NCBI GenBank assembly: GCA_018268075.1
Contig: JAFDXH010000302.1
Span: forward strand, 1-34,813
DNA length: 34,813 nt
Direction: 5' to 3'
Origin: Bacteroidota bacterium
Lineage (GTDB): Bacteria; Bacteroidota; Bacteroidia; Chitinophagales; Chitinophagaceae
The translations under genes and the position numbers were made by a program. Shown here in pieces: positions 1-7,642 of the stretch (position 1 is its first letter; each line of letters begins with the position of its first letter). The notes under the pieces were generated by a model, which ran no database searches, was not told the DNA's origin, and saw nothing but the letters and a program-made list of their open reading frames with translations.

Positions 1-1
1 A

Positions 2-133
2 AGTGAAGAAAAAGGATTTGGTGTAAGCTCTCACCTGTGGGACTTGGTTTTTGGAACACAATTCGACCTGAAAAATGAAAAGGAGAATGAAGTAGAAGTA
101 AAAAAATTAATGCACGAAAGAAAGGTAGTATAG
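2..133 (+). CDS. Sterol desaturase/fatty acid hydroxylase family protein, C-terminal fragment
   Basis: This reading frame is open from the window edge to a TAG and encodes the last 43 residues of a protein whose start lies outside the window. The segment SSHLWDLVFGTQFD resembles the end of membrane di-iron sterol desaturase/fatty acid hydroxylase proteins, which typically close with a conserved W-D-x-x-F-G-T motif just after the last histidine cluster. The tail after it is charged and rich in Glu and Lys, as expected of a cytoplasmic C terminus. The catalytic His clusters are not in view, so the family call rests on this short motif alone. It converges with the next gene on the minus strand. 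Confidence 0.55.
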   Translation, partial: SEEKGFGVSSHLWDLVFGTQFDLKNEKENEVEVKKLMHERKVV

Positions 134-170
134 TCTATACTTTTTTTTGCAAATAAGATGGATATTTTGC

Positions 171-191
171 TTAATGCTTAATGCTCAATGC
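171..191. repeat. Three tandem heptamers, TTAATGC-TTAATGC-TCAATGC
   Basis: Three near-identical 7-bp units lie head to tail between two convergent genes, and the last unit covers the TGA stop of the TIGR02757 gene. The third unit differs at one base. This is probably a small slippage-prone repeat with no evident function. Confidence 0.5.
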
Positions 192-982
192 TGCTTCCCT
201 ATAACACCTAAGCCAAACAAAGCAAAGTCGTACTTTACCGGATCTTCGGGATCAAATTTTTTTAATTGCTCTGTAATTTCTATGGCAGCCGCCCAATCTG
301 TTTGTTTTCTATGGAGCAGCCCCAAGCTTTTTGCAACCCGGGCCACATGCACATCTACAGGGCAAATTAATTGTGATGATTTTATTTTTTTCCAAATTCC
401 AAAATCTACCCCACAGTTGTCTTCTCTTACCATCCAGCGCAAATACATATTGAGTCGTTTGCAACTTGAATTTTTTTCAGGAGCAGCTACATGCTTGCGG
501 GTTCGCTGAGGCACATCTTCAAGTGAGAAAAAATAATGATGAAAATAATTTAAAGCATTTTGAACAGTAAAAGATTTATCTGATTGGCGAGATATTTCTT
601 TATTAAAAAATGCAGATTCGAGCGATTTATTTTTAGAATAATGGAACTGTAAAAATGAAATAAAATAAAGCAGATCTGTATCGTTGAATGTACGGTGAGA
701 GAATTGAAGCAATCGCTTCAGATCATTATCAGTATGGTTGATGCAAAAATCATAGGGGCTATTATCCATCAAGTTCATTAATAAAATGCATTTATTAATA
801 ATGGTTTTGCGTATTCCCCAGGCAAAGGTGGCTGCAAAGAAACCTGCAATTTCTATATCTTGTTTTTGGGTAAAAAGGTGAGGAATAGAAACAGGGTCGT
901 CTTTTATAAATTCAACGCTATTGAATTGCTTTACTTTCTTATCCAGAAATATTTTGAGGTCGCTTAAATTTCCACCTTTCAT
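185..982 (-). CDS. TIGR02757 (DUF2400) family protein
   Basis: This 265-residue protein matches the TIGR02757/DUF2400 family, which is common in Bacteroidota and has no established reaction. Recognisable parts are the N-terminal stretch DPVSIPHLFTQKQDIEIAGF, the segment FAATFAWGIRKTIINKC, a central region with the FLQFHY block, and the C-terminal region with PVDVHVARVAKSLGLL followed by the ending LFGLGVIGKQH. The last part resembles the helix-hairpin-helix/DNA glycosylase fold (compare the PVDVHV element with the metal- and DNA-binding turn of EndoIII-like enzymes). A link to nucleic acid repair is therefore an inference only. The length is normal for the family. It lies downstream of the trans-sulfuration gene, on the same strand, behind a likely terminator. 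Confidence 0.85.
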   Translation of the reverse strand: MKGGNLSDLKIFLDKKVKQFNSVEFIKDDPVSIPHLFTQKQDIEIAGFFAATFAWGIRKTIINKCILLMNLMDNSPYDFCINHTDNDLKRLLQFSHRTFNDTDLLYFISFLQFHYSKNKSLESAFFNKEISRQSDKSFTVQNALNYFHHYFFSLEDVPQRTRKHVAAPEKNSSCKRLNMYLRWMVREDNCGVDFGIWKKIKSSQLICPVDVHVARVAKSLGLLHRKQTDWAAAIEITEQLKKFDPEDPVKYDFALFGLGVIGKQH

Positions 983-1025
983 TCAAAAAGAAATTTCATG
1001 TAATTGATATCAGCATCTCATTGTA

Positions 1026-1062
1026 AAAAATAAGCTAACGCAATCAATTATCCGATTGCGTT
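1026..1062 (-). terminator. Rho-independent terminator of the trans-sulfuration gene
   Basis: Perfect 9-bp arms AACGCAATC (1037-1045) and GATTGCGTT (1054-1062) enclose an 8-nt loop. Read on the minus strand, the hairpin is followed by the T-rich run AGCTTATTTTTTAC. One arm lies inside the last codons of the gene and the loop contains its stop codon, so termination signal and coding end share bases. Confidence 0.65.
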
Positions 1063-2187
1063 GTTTAAATCTGCAATTAGATCATCTACATCTTCTATAC
1101 CCACGCTCAGTCGTATTAAAGAATCTACCAGACCATTTTTTATTCTTTCTTCTCTGGGAATACTTGCATGTGTCATGGTAGCAGGGTGGCCAATCAGGCT
1201 CTCTACACCTCCAAGGCTTTCTGCAAGAGAAAATAATTTGGTAGAAGAAAGAACTTTTTTAGCAGCCTCCACACTATTGTCTTTCAGTGTAAAACTCATC
1301 ATGCCGCCGTATGCACGCATTTGGTCTTTTGCAATAGAATGATTGGGATGATCGGCAAACCCGCACCAATATACTTTATCTACCTTAGGATTACTCTTTA
1401 GCCAATAAGCTATTTTTTCGCCATTTTCACAATGCCTTTGCATGCGTACATGAAGCGTTTTGAGCCCTCTCAAAATCAAGAAACAATCTTGTGGCCCCGG
1501 CACCGCACCACAACTGTTTTGTATAAACAGCAATTGCCGGTTAAGATCTTCGTCATTCACAATAAGGCAGCCGTGTACCGAATCGCTATGGCCGCCAATA
1601 TATTTTGTAGCAGAGTGAAGCACTATATCTGCGCCGAGCAATAATGGGTTTTGTAAATAGGGCGAAGCAAAAGTATTATCTACACACAACAGAATTTTAT
1701 TTTCTTTAGCAATTTTCGCCACCGATTTTATATCTGTGATGTTCATCATTGGGTTGGTAGGCGTTTCAGTCCAAATCAGCTTTGTATTTTTATTGATGTA
1801 CTTTTTGGTCTCTTCGGCATCCAGCATATTGATGAAGTGGAATTTGATTCCATACTTTTCAAAAATTTTTGTAAATAATCTGTAAGTGCCCCCATACATA
1901 TCATTGGCAGCAATCACCTCATCGCCCGGGTTTAATAATTTCATCACCGCATCTGCTGCTGCAGAACCGCTTGAAAAACAAACAGCAAACTTGCCAAATT
2001 CAGCCGCCGCAAGGGCTTTTTGCAGCGCGTGCCTTGTTGGGTTTTGGGTACGTGCATATTCATATCCTTTATGTACGCCAGGGGCTTCCTGTACGTAGGT
2101 AGATGTTTGGTAAATGGGGGTCATAATAGCGCCCGTAGCTATATCCGGCTCTGCACCGGCATGTATAAACAATGTCTCTTGTTTCAT
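1048..2187 (-). CDS. metB: Cystathionine gamma-synthase/gamma-lyase family PLP enzyme
   Basis: This 379-residue protein is a full-length member of the Cys/Met metabolism PLP-dependent family (fold type I). It shows the phosphate-binding Tyr/Arg region GYEYARTQNPTR (41-52), SSGSAA at 72-77, the ring-nitrogen Asp in CVDNTFASP (D170) and the Schiff-base lysine in HSATKYIGGHSD (K195). The C-terminal segment SLGGVESLIGHPATMTH is also typical. Such enzymes join or cleave cystathionine in the cytoplasm. Gamma-synthase (methionine branch) and gamma-lyase (cysteine branch) cannot be told apart reliably from motifs, so the symbol is provisional. It has its own promoter-like box 22 bp upstream and a terminator at its end, suggesting a single-gene transcript. 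Confidence 0.85.
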   Translation of the reverse strand: MKQETLFIHAGAEPDIATGAIMTPIYQTSTYVQEAPGVHKGYEYARTQNPTRHALQKALAAAEFGKFAVCFSSGSAAADAVMKLLNPGDEVIAANDMYGGTYRLFTKIFEKYGIKFHFINMLDAEETKKYINKNTKLIWTETPTNPMMNITDIKSVAKIAKENKILLCVDNTFASPYLQNPLLLGADIVLHSATKYIGGHSDSVHGCLIVNDEDLNRQLLFIQNSCGAVPGPQDCFLILRGLKTLHVRMQRHCENGEKIAYWLKSNPKVDKVYWCGFADHPNHSIAKDQMRAYGGMMSFTLKDNSVEAAKKVLSSTKLFSLAESLGGVESLIGHPATMTHASIPREERIKNGLVDSLIRLSVGIEDVDDLIADLNNAIG

Positions 2188-2504
2188 ATAAAATAAAAAA
2201 TATTAGGGCAAAAGTAACCCTTTGTTTACTTGTTCCTACTTTATCACACGCTTTCCTGAATCAAAAAAATGGGGAGCTTTAAAAAAGATTAAATTAAAGG
2301 TGGCAAAAAATGATTTCAAAGCTATCCCGCTTCGCACTATTACCACTTAATATTTCCATGGCCCTTCAAATCATTTAGAAAATAGAAATGAAGATACACC
2401 CATCTGCAAATAGCATTAAACATCCTTTCAGTTAGCTAAAAGAGGAATTTTTCATCAATAGCATAGAGCGTGTAACCAATAAACCATAAATGAATTGGCT
2501 GACG
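2188..2504. other. 317-bp intergenic region, mostly featureless
   Basis: Apart from the promoter-like box for the trans-sulfuration gene near its left end, I see no RNA gene, strong hairpin or repeat here. Open frames are very short; the longest plus-strand one is about 22 codons. The DNA is AT-rich with many stops in all frames. Confidence 0.6.
2209..2216 (-). promoter_or_regulatory. -7 promoter box TACTTTTG for the trans-sulfuration gene
   Basis: Read on the minus strand this is TACTTTTG followed by CCC, an exact match to the Bacteroidota sigma-70 -7 consensus TAnnTTTG. It lies 21 bp before the ATG. No clear -33 TTG was found at the usual distance. Confidence 0.5.
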
Positions 2505-3062
2505 CTAAAAAAATATTGGGAGACTTACTTTGGCCTTATCCCATATCATGTTGAGGTTAGCGCCTGTGCTGGTTTTTTCAAAGTAAATAGTGAGGTCTTC
2601 CGAAAAATCAGTAGCACTAACAGATAGGGGAATGCGTACCACATCTTTGGTAGAATCATAGCGAAAACTTCCCCATATATCAGTTTCTTTATTGATGATT
2701 ACTACCCATTTGTCAGGGAATGGAATTGCATATAAAGTATATCGGCCTTTCTTAATTTTTTTGTTATTGATCTTCACATCTTTGAAAAACTCAATCTCTG
2801 TAGCCTCATTTGCGCCAAGGCGCCATACCTCGCCATACTTTTGTAAACCACCAAAAATGGTACGCCCATTTACTTGTGGCCTACTGTATATTACACGGGC
2901 TACCAGAGGCTCTGTTACCTTATCCTGTATTTTTAAAATCGGATAATTGACTGGATAATAACTCATATCCATTGGAGATTTATCCATGGGTACCACTGGC
3001 GAAGTTTGTGAAAAACTTAAGCTGGAAATAAAGAGTAAAGCAATAAAAAATAATTTGTTCAT
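2505..3062 (-). CDS. DUF2911 domain-containing exported protein
   Basis: This 185-residue protein starts with a signal peptide (MNKLFFIALLFISSLSFSQ, cleavage probably near residue 18-19), so it is periplasmic or surface located. The mature part is a DUF2911 domain: RVIYSRPQVNGRTIFG, then EVWRLGANEATEIEFFKDV, KIKKGRYTLYAIP, and W-V-V-I-I-N-K with W-G-S-F-RYD near the middle. The family is widespread in Bacteroidota and its function is unknown. The start codon is 22 bp after the stop of the ACP phosphodiesterase gene on the same strand, yet a good -7 box lies in that gap, so it may be transcribed both with its neighbour and alone. Confidence 0.88.
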   Translation of the reverse strand: MNKLFFIALLFISSLSFSQTSPVVPMDKSPMDMSYYPVNYPILKIQDKVTEPLVARVIYSRPQVNGRTIFGGLQKYGEVWRLGANEATEIEFFKDVKINNKKIKKGRYTLYAIPFPDKWVVIINKETDIWGSFRYDSTKDVVRIPLSVSATDFSEDLTIYFEKTSTGANLNMIWDKAKVSLPIFF

Positions 3063-3070
3063 CTTTTTTA

Positions 3071-3078
3071 CAAATATA
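3071..3078 (-). promoter_or_regulatory. -7 promoter box TATATTTG for the DUF2911 gene
   Basis: An exact TAnnTTTG match on the minus strand, ending 8 bp before the ATG. The short distance predicts a very short leader, a pattern repeated elsewhere in the window. Confidence 0.45.
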
Positions 3079-3084
3079 GAATGG

Positions 3085-3681
3085 TTAATTAATAGAAAGG
3101 TTGCTTAAAGTATTTATAGAAAAATATTCAAGTTCAGGGAAAAATAGTTTATAGTATTTATTTAACTCGTGATAGTGAGAGTGAAAAATTGTTTTTGCAT
3201 CGGTACTATCAGAAATATAGGCGGCCCTTCGTACCAGGCCGTCAAAAGCATTTTCAATGCCTGATGTTTCGCCATAATTCAGCAGCCAGTTTTGTTGTTT
3301 CATATAAGGAAATATTTTTTGGAACTGAGGTGGACAGCCCTCTAAATGGCTTTGAATTGCTTTGTAAACTAATTGTGAAAACAAATCTAAATTACCATAC
3401 GCGTCAAATTTCGATTTATCAATAGCCAAAAAATGATCCATAGCCACATCTATAAAAGCGCCAGCATAAAGCCTGTATGAATGAGCAAATAATTTTTTAG
3501 CTTCTTTTATTATGGGGTGTTTGTCAGTAAAATTGTCAATTTCGCGGTGCAGGTATATCCCTGCCTGCACACCGGCCGGGTAGTCAAATTTTTTTCGCCC
3601 TTTTATAAAATCACTGATCATATTTCCCACTAAAATATTTTCTTTATTAAATGAAAGGTAGGCGTGAGCTAAAAAATTCAT
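3085..3681 (-). CDS. acpH: Acyl carrier protein phosphodiesterase (AcpH/DUF479 family)
   Basis: This 198-residue protein aligns with the AcpH family, which removes 4'-phosphopantetheine from holo-acyl carrier protein. Characteristic features are the N terminus MNFLAHAYLSF, the segment LVGNMISDFIKG (HD-like metal site region), GIYLHREIDNFTDKHP with the conserved H-R-x-I-D, and F-I-D-V-A-M-D-H-F-L-A near residue 75-85. Length is normal. The enzyme is soluble and cytoplasmic and acts on the fatty acid synthesis carrier. It is probably the first gene of a two-gene unit with DUF2911. The MITE-like element lies just upstream (nearest arm 43 bp from the ATG) and could affect its expression. Confidence 0.85.
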   Translation of the reverse strand: MNFLAHAYLSFNKENILVGNMISDFIKGRKKFDYPAGVQAGIYLHREIDNFTDKHPIIKEAKKLFAHSYRLYAGAFIDVAMDHFLAIDKSKFDAYGNLDLFSQLVYKAIQSHLEGCPPQFQKIFPYMKQQNWLLNYGETSGIENAFDGLVRRAAYISDSTDAKTIFHSHYHELNKYYKLFFPELEYFSINTLSNLSIN

Positions 3682-3715
3682 AGTTTAAAAATAAACAAAT
3701 TGCAATTAAATAAGC

Positions 3716-3844
3716 GTATAGATGGGCGCATTTTAAATTGTCGCAGAGCCTGGCTAATAGTAGGCGGTGAGACACCACACACGGCGCTCCGCACCGGTTC
3801 GTTTTCCACGAACCAGTGACAAATTAAAATGCACCCGTATAGAT
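3716..3844. mobile_element. MITE-like non-autonomous element with 19-bp TIRs and 8-bp target duplication
   Basis: A 113-bp element (3724-3836) is bounded by inverted repeats GGGCGCATTTTAAATTGTC (3724-3742) and, read inward from the other end, GGGTGCATTTTAATTTGTC (3818-3836), 17 of 19 identical. Both ends are flanked by the perfect direct repeat GTATAGAT (3716-3723 and 3837-3844), the signature of a transposition target duplication. The interior has no open frame but is GC-richer than its surroundings and contains a hairpin GGTTCGT-TTTCC-ACGAACC (3796-3814) plus GGTGAGACACC. Ends beginning GGG and an 8-bp duplication are compatible with mobilisation by an IS1595-type transposase; that assignment is inference. 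It sits between divergent acpH and galM. Confidence 0.85.
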
Positions 3845-3958
3845 TGCAATTTTTCTATCAAATAAGATTTAAGAAAGATTGATTAGTTTTTTACCGGAAG
3901 TAAACAAAGCGATACAAAAATCTTAATTAGGTTTAATTTCGTTTTCGTAATTTGACTT

Positions 3959-4915
3959 ATGTTTTCTATAAATCATATTGAAGAAAATGGATTTCAAAAA
4001 ATCAGGCTCTCTGATAATTTGGCTAATGTTTTTGCTGAAGTAATTCCCGGCTGTTCGGCAATGTTATATAATTTTAGTATAGCACTGGAGGGGCAGTACT
4101 ACAATGTTATCAGCAGTTATATTTCCAAAAGGGAATTTGATGAGGAGGTTACAGAGAAGGGGTTCAGAGGAGTAAAGCTCTCGCCTTTCGTATGTAGGAC
4201 TACAAATGGGGAATATAACTTTGGAGGGAATAAATACGTGTTTAAAAATTTTTATCATAATGAGAATGCGCTCCATGGCCAACTGTTTGATAAAGCCTTT
4301 AGCGTAGTTGAGGAAAAAATACAAGAAGATTGCGCCTCAGTAGCAATGCGCTATTCATATTGTAGCGAAGATCCGGGGTACCCATTTTTTTATGATTGCC
4401 AGATAGAGTGGAGGTTGTCGGCAAACGGAAAACTTACTGTGGTAACTACCTGTACCAATAAAGACCAGGGCCTTATCCCGATTCAGGATGGATGGCACCC
4501 TTATTTTAGTCTCGGATCCTGTATTGATGATTTGCAGATTGAATTTCAATCTAAAGAAATGGTGGTATTTAATGATCAATTAGTGCCAACAGGAGAAATG
4601 AGAGCGTATGATAAGTTTAATTCAATAAAAAGGCTGGGAGATACAGTTTTTGATAATTGTTTTACACTCAACCTCTATACTTGCCAGCCCATGTGTGTTT
4701 TAAAAAATAAAGAAAAGGGAATTATGGTTTCCTTTATTCCCAAGGCATCTTATCCGTATCTTCAGATTTATACGCCAGAAGGCAGAAAGAGTATTGCCAT
4801 AGAAAATATCAGTGGTGCGCCTGATGCTTTTAATAATAATATGGGGCTTCAGATCCTTGAACCAGGGCAGTCTGCTGTATTTGAAATTACCTATCAACTC
4901 ACACTATCCAAATAA
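3959..4915 (+). CDS. galM: Aldose 1-epimerase (galactose mutarotase)
   Basis: This 318-residue protein has the layout of the aldose 1-epimerase family, a beta-sandwich cytoplasmic enzyme interconverting alpha and beta anomers of galactose or glucose. Visible catalytic landmarks are the histidine in NENALHGQLFD (H106), the catalytic acid histidine in DGWHPYFSLG (H180) and the C-terminal Glu region SIAIENISGAPDAFNN with the base glutamate. Length is normal. Its stop is 5 bp before the galK start, so the two genes form an operon feeding beta-galactose to galactokinase as the alpha anomer. No exact -7 box was found; a near match, GTAATTTG, ends 6 bp before the ATG. Confidence 0.88.
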   Translation: MFSINHIEENGFQKIRLSDNLANVFAEVIPGCSAMLYNFSIALEGQYYNVISSYISKREFDEEVTEKGFRGVKLSPFVCRTTNGEYNFGGNKYVFKNFYHNENALHGQLFDKAFSVVEEKIQEDCASVAMRYSYCSEDPGYPFFYDCQIEWRLSANGKLTVVTTCTNKDQGLIPIQDGWHPYFSLGSCIDDLQIEFQSKEMVVFNDQLVPTGEMRAYDKFNSIKRLGDTVFDNCFTLNLYTCQPMCVLKNKEKGIMVSFIPKASYPYLQIYTPEGRKSIAIENISGAPDAFNNNMGLQILEPGQSAVFEITYQLTLSK

Positions 4916-4920
4916 CACAG

Positions 4921-6081
4921 ATGATGAATTATAAAAATGAGGTTGTCAGGAAATTTGCAGACTTGTTTTCTAAAAAACCAGATGTATATTTTTCGCCTGG
5001 TAGAATCAATTTAATAGGTGAGCATATTGATTATAATGATGGCTATGTAATGCCTGGGGCTATTAACAAAGGGGTTTGGTTTGCTTTTGCATTAAATAAT
5101 ACTGACCAATTAAATTTCCATGCTTTTGATCTTAGGGAGAATCTTTCTGTTCCGATTAATAGTTTAAAAAAAACGGGGGGATGGAAAAATTATGTGCTTG
5201 GCGTGGTAAATGAATTTGTGAAGGATGGCAAAGAAATCAAAGGGTTTGATTGTGTATTTGGTGGTGATATTCCTAAAGGCGCCGGAGTGTCATCTTCCGC
5301 AGCGGTAGAAGGAGGGCTTGCTATGGTAATTAATAATGTGATGAATTTTGGATATGACAGAAAGCATCTTGCGTTAATATGTCAGCGTGCTGAGCATGAT
5401 TTTCCTGGAGTGAACTGTGGTATTATGGATCAATATGCCAATTTGTTTGGCAAAAAAGAGCATGTACTTATATTAGATTGTAAAGCGATCACTCATGAAT
5501 ACCTGCCATTTTATTTCCCGGAATACAATATCATTTTAGTCAATTCTAATGTACATCATTCTCTGGCAGACTCTGCATATAACCAAAGAAGGCGTGAGTG
5601 CGATGAGGGCTTGAAAATATTGAAGCAAAACACAGGTGTAAATAGTTTCAGAGCGGTAGAAAGTGATGAACAATTAAGGGCTGTAAAAAATCAGATGGAT
5701 GAAACGGTTTACCGTCGGTGCCTTTTTGTAGTTCAGGAAATATTGAGGACAAAAAAAGCAGCACAATTTTTACGAAATAGAGATTTGGAATCCTTTGGAA
5801 AATTGATGTTTCAAACACATGAAGGCCTAAGTAATCTCTACGAAGTAAGCTGTGAGGAATTGGATTTTCTTGTAAATTTTTCAGCAGGCTTTGAGGGCGT
5901 AGCGGGTGCCAGGCTTATGGGCGGTGGCTTTGGTGGTTGTACTATTAATCTGGTAGAAAAAAAATCGCAAGAGGAATTTATGCAACAAATTGGGGAAGTG
6001 TACAAGCAACGATTCGGAATAGATGCTAATTGTTACGAAGTAGCATTGGCAGACGGAGTGCATAGTTGTGATACCAATTAA
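4921..6081 (+). CDS. galK: Galactokinase
   Basis: A complete 386-residue GHMP kinase that phosphorylates alpha-D-galactose to galactose 1-phosphate with ATP. It carries the galactokinase signature SPGRINLIGEHIDYNDGYV (25-43), the ATP-binding GHMP motif IPKGAGVSSSAAVEGG (117-132), the catalytic Asp in CGIMDQYANLFGK (D170) and the C-terminal motif GARLMGGGFGGCTINLV. The start is a double ATG 5 bp after galM, so translation is probably coupled. The Leloir partners galT and galE are not in this window. No sugar transporter or regulator lies beside the pair, so regulation cannot be read from context. Confidence 0.95.
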   Translation: MMNYKNEVVRKFADLFSKKPDVYFSPGRINLIGEHIDYNDGYVMPGAINKGVWFAFALNNTDQLNFHAFDLRENLSVPINSLKKTGGWKNYVLGVVNEFVKDGKEIKGFDCVFGGDIPKGAGVSSSAAVEGGLAMVINNVMNFGYDRKHLALICQRAEHDFPGVNCGIMDQYANLFGKKEHVLILDCKAITHEYLPFYFPEYNIILVNSNVHHSLADSAYNQRRRECDEGLKILKQNTGVNSFRAVESDEQLRAVKNQMDETVYRRCLFVVQEILRTKKAAQFLRNRDLESFGKLMFQTHEGLSNLYEVSCEELDFLVNFSAGFEGVAGARLMGGGFGGCTINLVEKKSQEEFMQQIGEVYKQRFGIDANCYEVALADGVHSCDTN

Positions 6082-6195
6082 GTTTTGAAAATAGACTCTT
6101 TGTTTAAGGTAAGATGGGGCATATACAGTCTTTTAGACCGCCCAAATTATTGGGATAAAGCCATTACGAATGTACAATCATTATTAGTTCCGATC

Positions 6196-6232
6196 TGTAA
6201 GCCCTACCTGTTTTGGAACAATTGGGCTTACA
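6196..6232. other. Stem-loop between convergent galK and acyltransferase genes
   Basis: Perfect 9-bp arms TGTAAGCCC (6196-6204) and GGGCTTACA (6224-6232) enclose a second small stem TGTT-ttgg-AACA (6209-6220). There is no T-run on either side, so it is not a classical intrinsic terminator, but its position between convergent genes suggests a bidirectional stop or a transcript-end stabiliser. Confidence 0.45.
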
Positions 6233-6266
6233 AGTACTAAGTAAAAGTGGGCGTAACGCTCAGCCC

Positions 6267-7481
6267 TTACACCTTGATGTAAATCTTTTTTCTGTCCATC
6301 CAATAAACAATAAGCCAATAAAAAGTAATCATGCATAGCGCATATAGCAGCGATCCATTATTTAAATTATTAGGAAAGATAGGTTTGCAAATATGTTCGT
6401 AAAACCAACTGAAAGGCGTAAGATACCCGGTTGTTCCATCAGCATTTACAAATGAAGGAATTCTTATAAGCCCTAATAATCGGGGCAATATTCCGGAGAG
6501 CATAAAAATAAAAAGTGGGTTCTTTCCAAAAACATCAAAAAATTTACTGAGCCATCCTTTCACATTTTTTAATTCTATCAGGTAAATCATCACTGCCAGT
6601 ATGGTCATGGCTAGGCCTGAAGTGAAAACGGTATAGGAGCTCGTCCATATTTTTTTATTCAATGGAAACACCATGTCCCACATATAACCTGCAAATAGTA
6701 ACACACTGCCTGCCACAAAAAGGCCATTGACCATCTCTGCTGTCTTACCTTTTTTGATAATATAATCGCCACAGAGATAGCCAAAAATTACCTGAGCTAT
6801 AGAGCCGAATAAACTCATAAAGCCTTCCGGGTCAAAAGCAATTGCCTTTCCATTTCGTACTTCCCCATGGTACATGTGGCCTTCGCCTAAAATCGCTTTG
6901 TCCACATGTGTACCAAACCATCCGGTAAAGCTAAATGGATCTGAAGGATTACCCGCTACACACAAAAGCCAATAACCTAATAGCAGTACACAGGCTGCAT
7001 AAAACGCGCCTCTAAGTTTGAAATAATAAATAATGATACTTGCAAAAAAATAGGCAAGTGCAATGCGCTGAAGTACCCCCAATATTCTTATCCCTGCTGG
7101 CTCACCATGGCTATTAATATAGCTCCACGGTTTAAAAACGAGGGTGTCATTATCCCACTTTACAAAAGGCATCCAGTTAAGAAACAAGCCAATGATAAAA
7201 ATTAGCAAAGTTCTTTTGAGTACTTTTTTCCAGAACTGAGCGGCCCCGGCGGCCTCCAGTCTGGGCATTACAAATGCCAAAGCATTGCCTACTGCAAAAA
7301 GAAAGAAGGGAAACACAAGGTCTGTAGGTGTTACCCCATGCCACTCAGAATGATCAAGAGGAGCATAAATGTGTGCCCAGCTTCCGGGATTGTTTACCAT
7401 AATCATAAGGCAAACGGTGGCACCCCTAAATACATCTAAAGAATAAAAGCGCTGTTTAGTTTGAAGTTGATTCATTTTCAA
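6267..7481 (-). CDS. HGSNAT/NagX-type membrane acyltransferase (DUF5009 family)
   Basis: This 404-residue polytopic inner-membrane protein belongs to the COG4299/DUF5009 group related to heparan-alpha-glucosaminide N-acetyltransferase. The N terminus has the hallmark RFYSLDVFRGATVCLMIMVNN followed by the short loop HSEWHGVTPTDLVFPFFLFAVG with the conserved histidine and T-D-L-V-F-P-F-F. About ten hydrophobic helices follow, with a long loop at residues 180-210. Family members are thought to move acetyl groups across the membrane to glycans or amino sugars; the substrate here is unknown. The start may be Met1 or Met3. It is divergent from the SDR gene and convergent with galK. Proximity to galK does not prove a role in galactose metabolism. 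Confidence 0.82.
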   Translation of the reverse strand: MKMNQLQTKQRFYSLDVFRGATVCLMIMVNNPGSWAHIYAPLDHSEWHGVTPTDLVFPFFLFAVGNALAFVMPRLEAAGAAQFWKKVLKRTLLIFIIGLFLNWMPFVKWDNDTLVFKPWSYINSHGEPAGIRILGVLQRIALAYFFASIIIYYFKLRGAFYAACVLLLGYWLLCVAGNPSDPFSFTGWFGTHVDKAILGEGHMYHGEVRNGKAIAFDPEGFMSLFGSIAQVIFGYLCGDYIIKKGKTAEMVNGLFVAGSVLLFAGYMWDMVFPLNKKIWTSSYTVFTSGLAMTILAVMIYLIELKNVKGWLSKFFDVFGKNPLFIFMLSGILPRLLGLIRIPSFVNADGTTGYLTPFSWFYEHICKPIFPNNLNNGSLLYALCMITFYWLIVYWMDRKKIYIKV

Positions 7482-7642
7482 AGTTTATGAACATTGGTTA
7501 TTGGTAAAAATGATTTACCGAATGTAATCTGTTTCCACAAAATAATCCTACATTCATTTTTTAGTGGTAAAAATTTTGTTCGGCAAATTTTAATAAGGTA
7601 TTATTGAATTTGCTTTTTCACTAATTTCAATATTATCAACCA

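Noticed and set aside
6085-6240. A 51-codon frame starting with TTG directly after galK, in the same phase
   Set aside because: It has a weak start, no known family, and contains the perfect stem-loop at 6196-6232; galK already has a complete C terminus, so a read-through extension is unlikely.
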